NCBI GenBank assembly: GCA_965530755.1
Contig: CBESNA010000018.1
Coordinates: 1-64,000, forward strand
Direction of reading: 5' to 3'
From: SZUA-35 sp965530755
GTDB lineage: Bacteria; Actinomycetota; Acidimicrobiia; Acidimicrobiales; SZUA-35
Length of the DNA: 64,000 nt
The position numbers were made by a program, and so were the translations under genes. Under the pieces are notes generated by a model. The model saw only the letters and a program-made list of their open reading frames with translations, made no database searches and was not told the origin of the DNA. Within the stretch, counting starts at the first letter, position 1. Every line of letters starts with the position of its first letter. Positions 61,517 through 64,000 of the stretch are shown here, in pieces.

Positions 61517-62725
61517 ATGTCTGAGCCACTGCCCACTCGTGAAGCGATCATGGAGGTCCTGCGCGGTGTCATCGACCCCGAGCTCGGCAGCGACATCGTC
61601 GACCTCGGCATGGCCAAGGACGCGAGCATCTCGGACTCAGGAGCCGTCGTGGTCACGATCGCTCTCACCACGATGGGTTGTCCCCTCCGGGCCCAGATCC
61701 GCAACGATACGAAGGCACGAATCGCCTCCATGCCCGGTGTCACCGAGGTCAGCATCGACTGGACCGAGCTGTCGAGCGACGAGAAGGCCGCAACGATGGA
61801 GCGGGCCAGGAAGAACGCAGCCGATCAGGCCGGCCCCACGGCGATTCCCGCCACGACCCGAGTCCTTGCAATCTCGTCTGGCAAGGGTGGTGTCGGCAAG
61901 TCGACTGTCACGGTCAACCTCGCCGTTGCCCTCGCCGTTCGGGGTTTCAACGTCGGACTGATCGATGCCGACATCTGGGGCTTCTCGGTGCCGCGCATGC
62001 TCGGCATCGAGGGCAGGCTCGACGCCGAGGTGCGAGGCGACCAGAAGATCATCAAGCCACATTCACTTCCGATGGGTCCGGGTCGCCTCGACGTCGTCTC
62101 CATGGGTTTCCTCGTCGAGGACGAAGAGAGCGCCCTGCTCTGGCGCGGCCTCATGCTCAACCGTGCTGTTCAACACTTCCTCGAGGATGTCGCCTGGAAC
62201 GCTGACCTCGATTACATCCTCATCGACATGCCCCCTGGCACCGGCGACGTGGCGATGGGCCTGGCCAGGATGCTCCCCCGTGCCGAGATGCTGGTGGTCA
62301 CGACTCCGGCCACCGGGGCCCAGAAGGTGGCCGCCAGAGCGGTGTCCATGGCACGGAAGTCCCACACCCGCGTGGCCGGCGTGATCGAGAACATGTCGGT
62401 GTTCATCACCGAGGACGGTCGGGAGTACCCGCTGTTCGGAATTGGCGGCGGCGCCGCGCTGTCCGAAATGGCGGGCGTTCCCCTGATCGGGTCGGTGCCG
62501 ATCGAGCCGGCGGTCTCGCTCGGCGGCGACACCGGCCGACCAGCTGCGCTCGGCGAAGGTCCAGCGGCTGCCGCGTTCGCGTCGATCGCCGAACGCATCG
62601 TCACGGACGTGTCGCCCCCCGTCGAGATGGCAGGCTGCTCAGCCCGCATGCTCGAGCATGCAATCGCCGCCCTCGATGCGTCCGGGGCGCTGGAGGCACT
62701 GGACGCAGAGGAGGCGGCCACCTGA
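61517..62725 (+). CDS. mrp: Mrp/ApbC-type P-loop Fe-S carrier ATPase
   Basis: A 402-residue protein with an N-terminal DUF59/MIP18 domain (1-85, VIDPELGSDIVDLGM) and a deviant-Walker ATPase (AISSGKGGVGKSTVTVNLA near 118; LIDMPPGTGDVAM near 236). The CxxC pair found in many Mrp proteins is replaced by ITEDG in NMSVFITEDGREYPLFG, as in other actinobacteria, so cluster binding would need other ligands. It diverges from erpA across 88 bases, which fits a shared Fe-S role. Confidence 0.93.
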   Translation: MSEPLPTREAIMEVLRGVIDPELGSDIVDLGMAKDASISDSGAVVVTIALTTMGCPLRAQIRNDTKARIASMPGVTEVSIDWTELSSDEKAATMERARKNAADQAGPTAIPATTRVLAISSGKGGVGKSTVTVNLAVALAVRGFNVGLIDADIWGFSVPRMLGIEGRLDAEVRGDQKIIKPHSLPMGPGRLDVVSMGFLVEDEESALLWRGLMLNRAVQHFLEDVAWNADLDYILIDMPPGTGDVAMGLARMLPRAEMLVVTTPATGAQKVAARAVSMARKSHTRVAGVIENMSVFITEDGREYPLFGIGGGAALSEMAGVPLIGSVPIEPAVSLGGDTGRPAALGEGPAAAAFASIAERIVTDVSPPVEMAGCSARMLEHAIAALDASGALEALDAEEAAT

Positions 62726-62736
62726 TTTTGCGGGAA

Positions 62737-63486
62737 TCAGACAGCGGCGCTGTCGTCAGAGCCGCGCACGACCTGCAACTTCGTCGACAACAGGCTGGAC
62801 GAGGGGATCAGCACCGATCCGGCGCCGACCTGGACCTCTGCCGCAGTGGGATGCATGGCGACCACCGGACCGGTGACCCGATCAGTGCCGCTTCCGATCG
62901 TGATGACGTCGCCGACTCGAACCAGGCGCCGTACGGCTCGTGTGCTGGCGACCTCTGAGGCGACCGTCCGGCCACCGAGGCCAACCAACAACGTGAAGCT
63001 GGCGGCAACGGCGAAGAACGTGGCGGCCACACCCAGGTTCACAACGGTGGTGTCGACCCCGAGCGTGCCGACGGCGAGCAGCACTGCCATGACCAGAATC
63101 AGGCCTCGAGCGGCTCCGGCCGCCTGGCGTTGAACGGTGCTCGACGCTCTGGCGAGCGCCTTGCCGAGACCGGCGACGACGAACGACGACAACACGTTGG
63201 CGAGAATGACGATGATCGCCGCTGTCAGGACCTTCGGAATGAAGCTGACCGCGTCATTTCGGAGTTGGGTCACCGCGTCCGGCTGGATGATCCCGAGGGC
63301 CACGAGCAGACCGCCGACGATCCCGAACGCGAACGCGAGGCTCGACAACGGCCCCGCAGCATCGCGAAGTGGCTCCGGCCGACTGGGCTTCCCGAGCGCG
63401 ATGGCCACGACCCTCGAGAACACGATGCCGACGACAAAACCTCCGCCGATCGCAATGGCCACCGCAATCCAGTCATTCGTGGTCAT
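62737..63486 (-). CDS. Mechanosensitive-channel-like (MscS/conserved TM helix) membrane protein
   Basis: A 249-residue protein with four or five membrane helices (about 5-30, 46-66, 80-112, 125-145, 150-175) and a short beta domain (VGDVITIGSGTDRVTGPVVAMHPTAAEVQVGAGSVLIPSSSL) matching the MscS middle domain. The large C-terminal vestibule is absent. AAAGGA lies six bases before the ATG. It follows the anti-sigma gene by three bases and may be under that sigma factor's control. Confidence 0.8.
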   Translation of the reverse strand: MTTNDWIAVAIAIGGGFVVGIVFSRVVAIALGKPSRPEPLRDAAGPLSSLAFAFGIVGGLLVALGIIQPDAVTQLRNDAVSFIPKVLTAAIIVILANVLSSFVVAGLGKALARASSTVQRQAAGAARGLILVMAVLLAVGTLGVDTTVVNLGVAATFFAVAASFTLLVGLGGRTVASEVASTRAVRRLVRVGDVITIGSGTDRVTGPVVAMHPTAAEVQVGAGSVLIPSSSLLSTKLQVVRGSDDSAAV

Positions 63487-63489
63487 GGG

Positions 63490-63816
63490 TCATCCTTTGT
63501 TGTCATCGTCGTCGTCGGTGAACAAGAGTCTCGACGTCTCCCATCCTGCCCCGAAGACGTCGGCGAAATACCCGAGCACCTGCCGAGACTCGAGGCTCGC
63601 CAAGACTCCGGCTTCGACACGATGGGCCAAGTCCTCAGGCGGAGCGAGGACAGCGAGCAGCGCATCGCGCAAGCTCGAGCCGGCATCTGCCGAGGCGAGG
63701 TCCTCGAGATCGGAGGCACAACGGTCACAGGTCGAGACATGCCTGTCGACGTCCTCGTCGATGTCGCCGGCGAGCCACTCTCGCAGCGAGCGTTTCGAAG
63801 GGTGGCGCCAGATCAT
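63490..63816 (-). CDS. Zinc-finger anti-sigma factor
   Basis: A 108-residue protein starting MIWRHPSKRSLREWLAGDIDEDV with a ZAS motif HVSTCDRC (HxxxCxxC) near 26-33, then helical segments and an acidic DDDDD tail. No membrane helix is present, so it is cytoplasmic. ATG 63816 overlaps the TGA of the sigma factor (ATGA), which supports the pairing; a GTG two codons upstream is an alternative. Confidence 0.85.
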   Translation of the reverse strand: MIWRHPSKRSLREWLAGDIDEDVDRHVSTCDRCASDLEDLASADAGSSLRDALLAVLAPPEDLAHRVEAGVLASLESRQVLGYFADVFGAGWETSRLLFTDDDDDNKG

Positions 63817-64000
63817 TGCCACTCCTTCAATGCGTTGCCGAGGAAGCGCCTCGCACGAAGCAGGCGGGTCTTGATCGTCGGCAGTGGCACGTCGAGCACC
63901 TGACTGATCTCCTCGTACGACATGCCCTCCAACTCGCGCAAGACGACGATGCTGCGCGAAAGGTCATCGAGCAGATCCAACGCTCCGACGAACTCGTCGA
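63813..64000 (-). CDS. ECF sigma factor, C-terminal part (cut by right edge)
   Basis: About 62 residues are visible: DEFVGALDLLDDLSRSIVVL, then RELEGMSYEEISQVLDVPLPTIKTRLLRARRFLG, a standard ECF region 4 helix-turn-helix, ending NALKEWQ. Region 2 lies outside the window. It is translationally coupled to the anti-sigma factor. The ECF group cannot be set from region 4 alone. Confidence 0.88.
   Translation of the reverse strand, partial: DEFVGALDLLDDLSRSIVVLRELEGMSYEEISQVLDVPLPTIKTRLLRARRFLGNALKEWQ

Overview
The window is a gene-dense, high-GC piece of an actinobacterial chromosome. The best fit is class Acidimicrobiia (an Ilumatobacter-like marine or freshwater lineage). This rests on an F420-type luciferase-like oxidoreductase, a SigR/RsrA redox sigma pair, an LppM-like lipoprotein, a GlnR-type regulator beside two glutamine synthetases, ClpC, DisA, TadE-type pilus genes and BON-OmpA envelope proteins. 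I see no prophage, insertion sequence, CRISPR array, rRNA operon or plasmid feature. The taxon is inferred from gene content only.

Layout. 1-7,100: rlmB-like start (cut by the left edge), ispF, ispD, then crp (+), disA, radA, an LLM oxidoreductase and a lipoprotein-HAD fusion. 7,100-15,800: clpC (-), then on + a polyprenyl synthase, a histidine kinase/response regulator pair, an FHA/FtsK-like protein with a ruined P-loop and a BON-OmpA protein. 15,800-25,500 (-): lysS, nadC, the folate genes folB/folK/folP with a dead-phosphatase-like gene between folB and folP, tilS, a zincin, a tiny membrane protein, sigR-rsrA, tRNA-Thr, holB, tmk. 25,500-33,000 (-, with one + gene): topA, nhaA, an anti-sigma ATPase, a circularly permuted photolyase-like protein and an unknown helical protein. 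33,000-37,100: an MrfA-like helicase behind an SOS-like box, an aminoglycoside-phosphotransferase-like kinase and an orphan PhnD-like protein. 37,100-41,000 (-): a compact tad pilus operon. 41,100: tRNA-Sec. 41,200-48,600: a second BON-OmpA protein, a housekeeping-type sigma factor, two unknown genes, a coiled-coil M15 peptidase, nadE and a decayed pseudogene. 48,700-53,000: a secreted repeat protein, then the nitrogen cluster glnII / glnA / glnR. 53,300-58,100 (-): acyl-CoA synthetase, glutamate dehydrogenase, serS and a tiny membrane protein. 58,100-64,000: RidA, a 2Fe-2S/molybdopterin fusion divergent from a Tat-lipobox thioredoxin-like protein, an ErpA-like protein, Mrp, an MscS-like channel and an anti-sigma/ECF sigma pair cut by the right edge.

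Two themes link the genes. First, many start codons sit 6-8 bases behind a TANNNT hexamer with no Shine-Dalgarno sequence, which is the signature of leaderless transcripts. I used this to choose several starts (disA, the FHA/FtsK-like gene, the PhnD-like gene). Genes that do have a Shine-Dalgarno sequence (clpC, glnII, gdh, the secreted repeat protein, the pseudogene) lack the close hexamer. Second, regulatory and envelope functions cluster: Crp, DisA, two sigma/anti-sigma pairs, GlnR, a two-component system and two BON-OmpA proteins. The most novel-looking items are the permuted four-cysteine photolyase-like protein, the FHA/pseudo-FtsK/BON-OmpA/two-component cluster, the Cys-to-Met phosphatase-like protein in the folate cluster, the lipoprotein-TM-HAD fusion, and a divergent promoter pair whose -10 boxes share bases.
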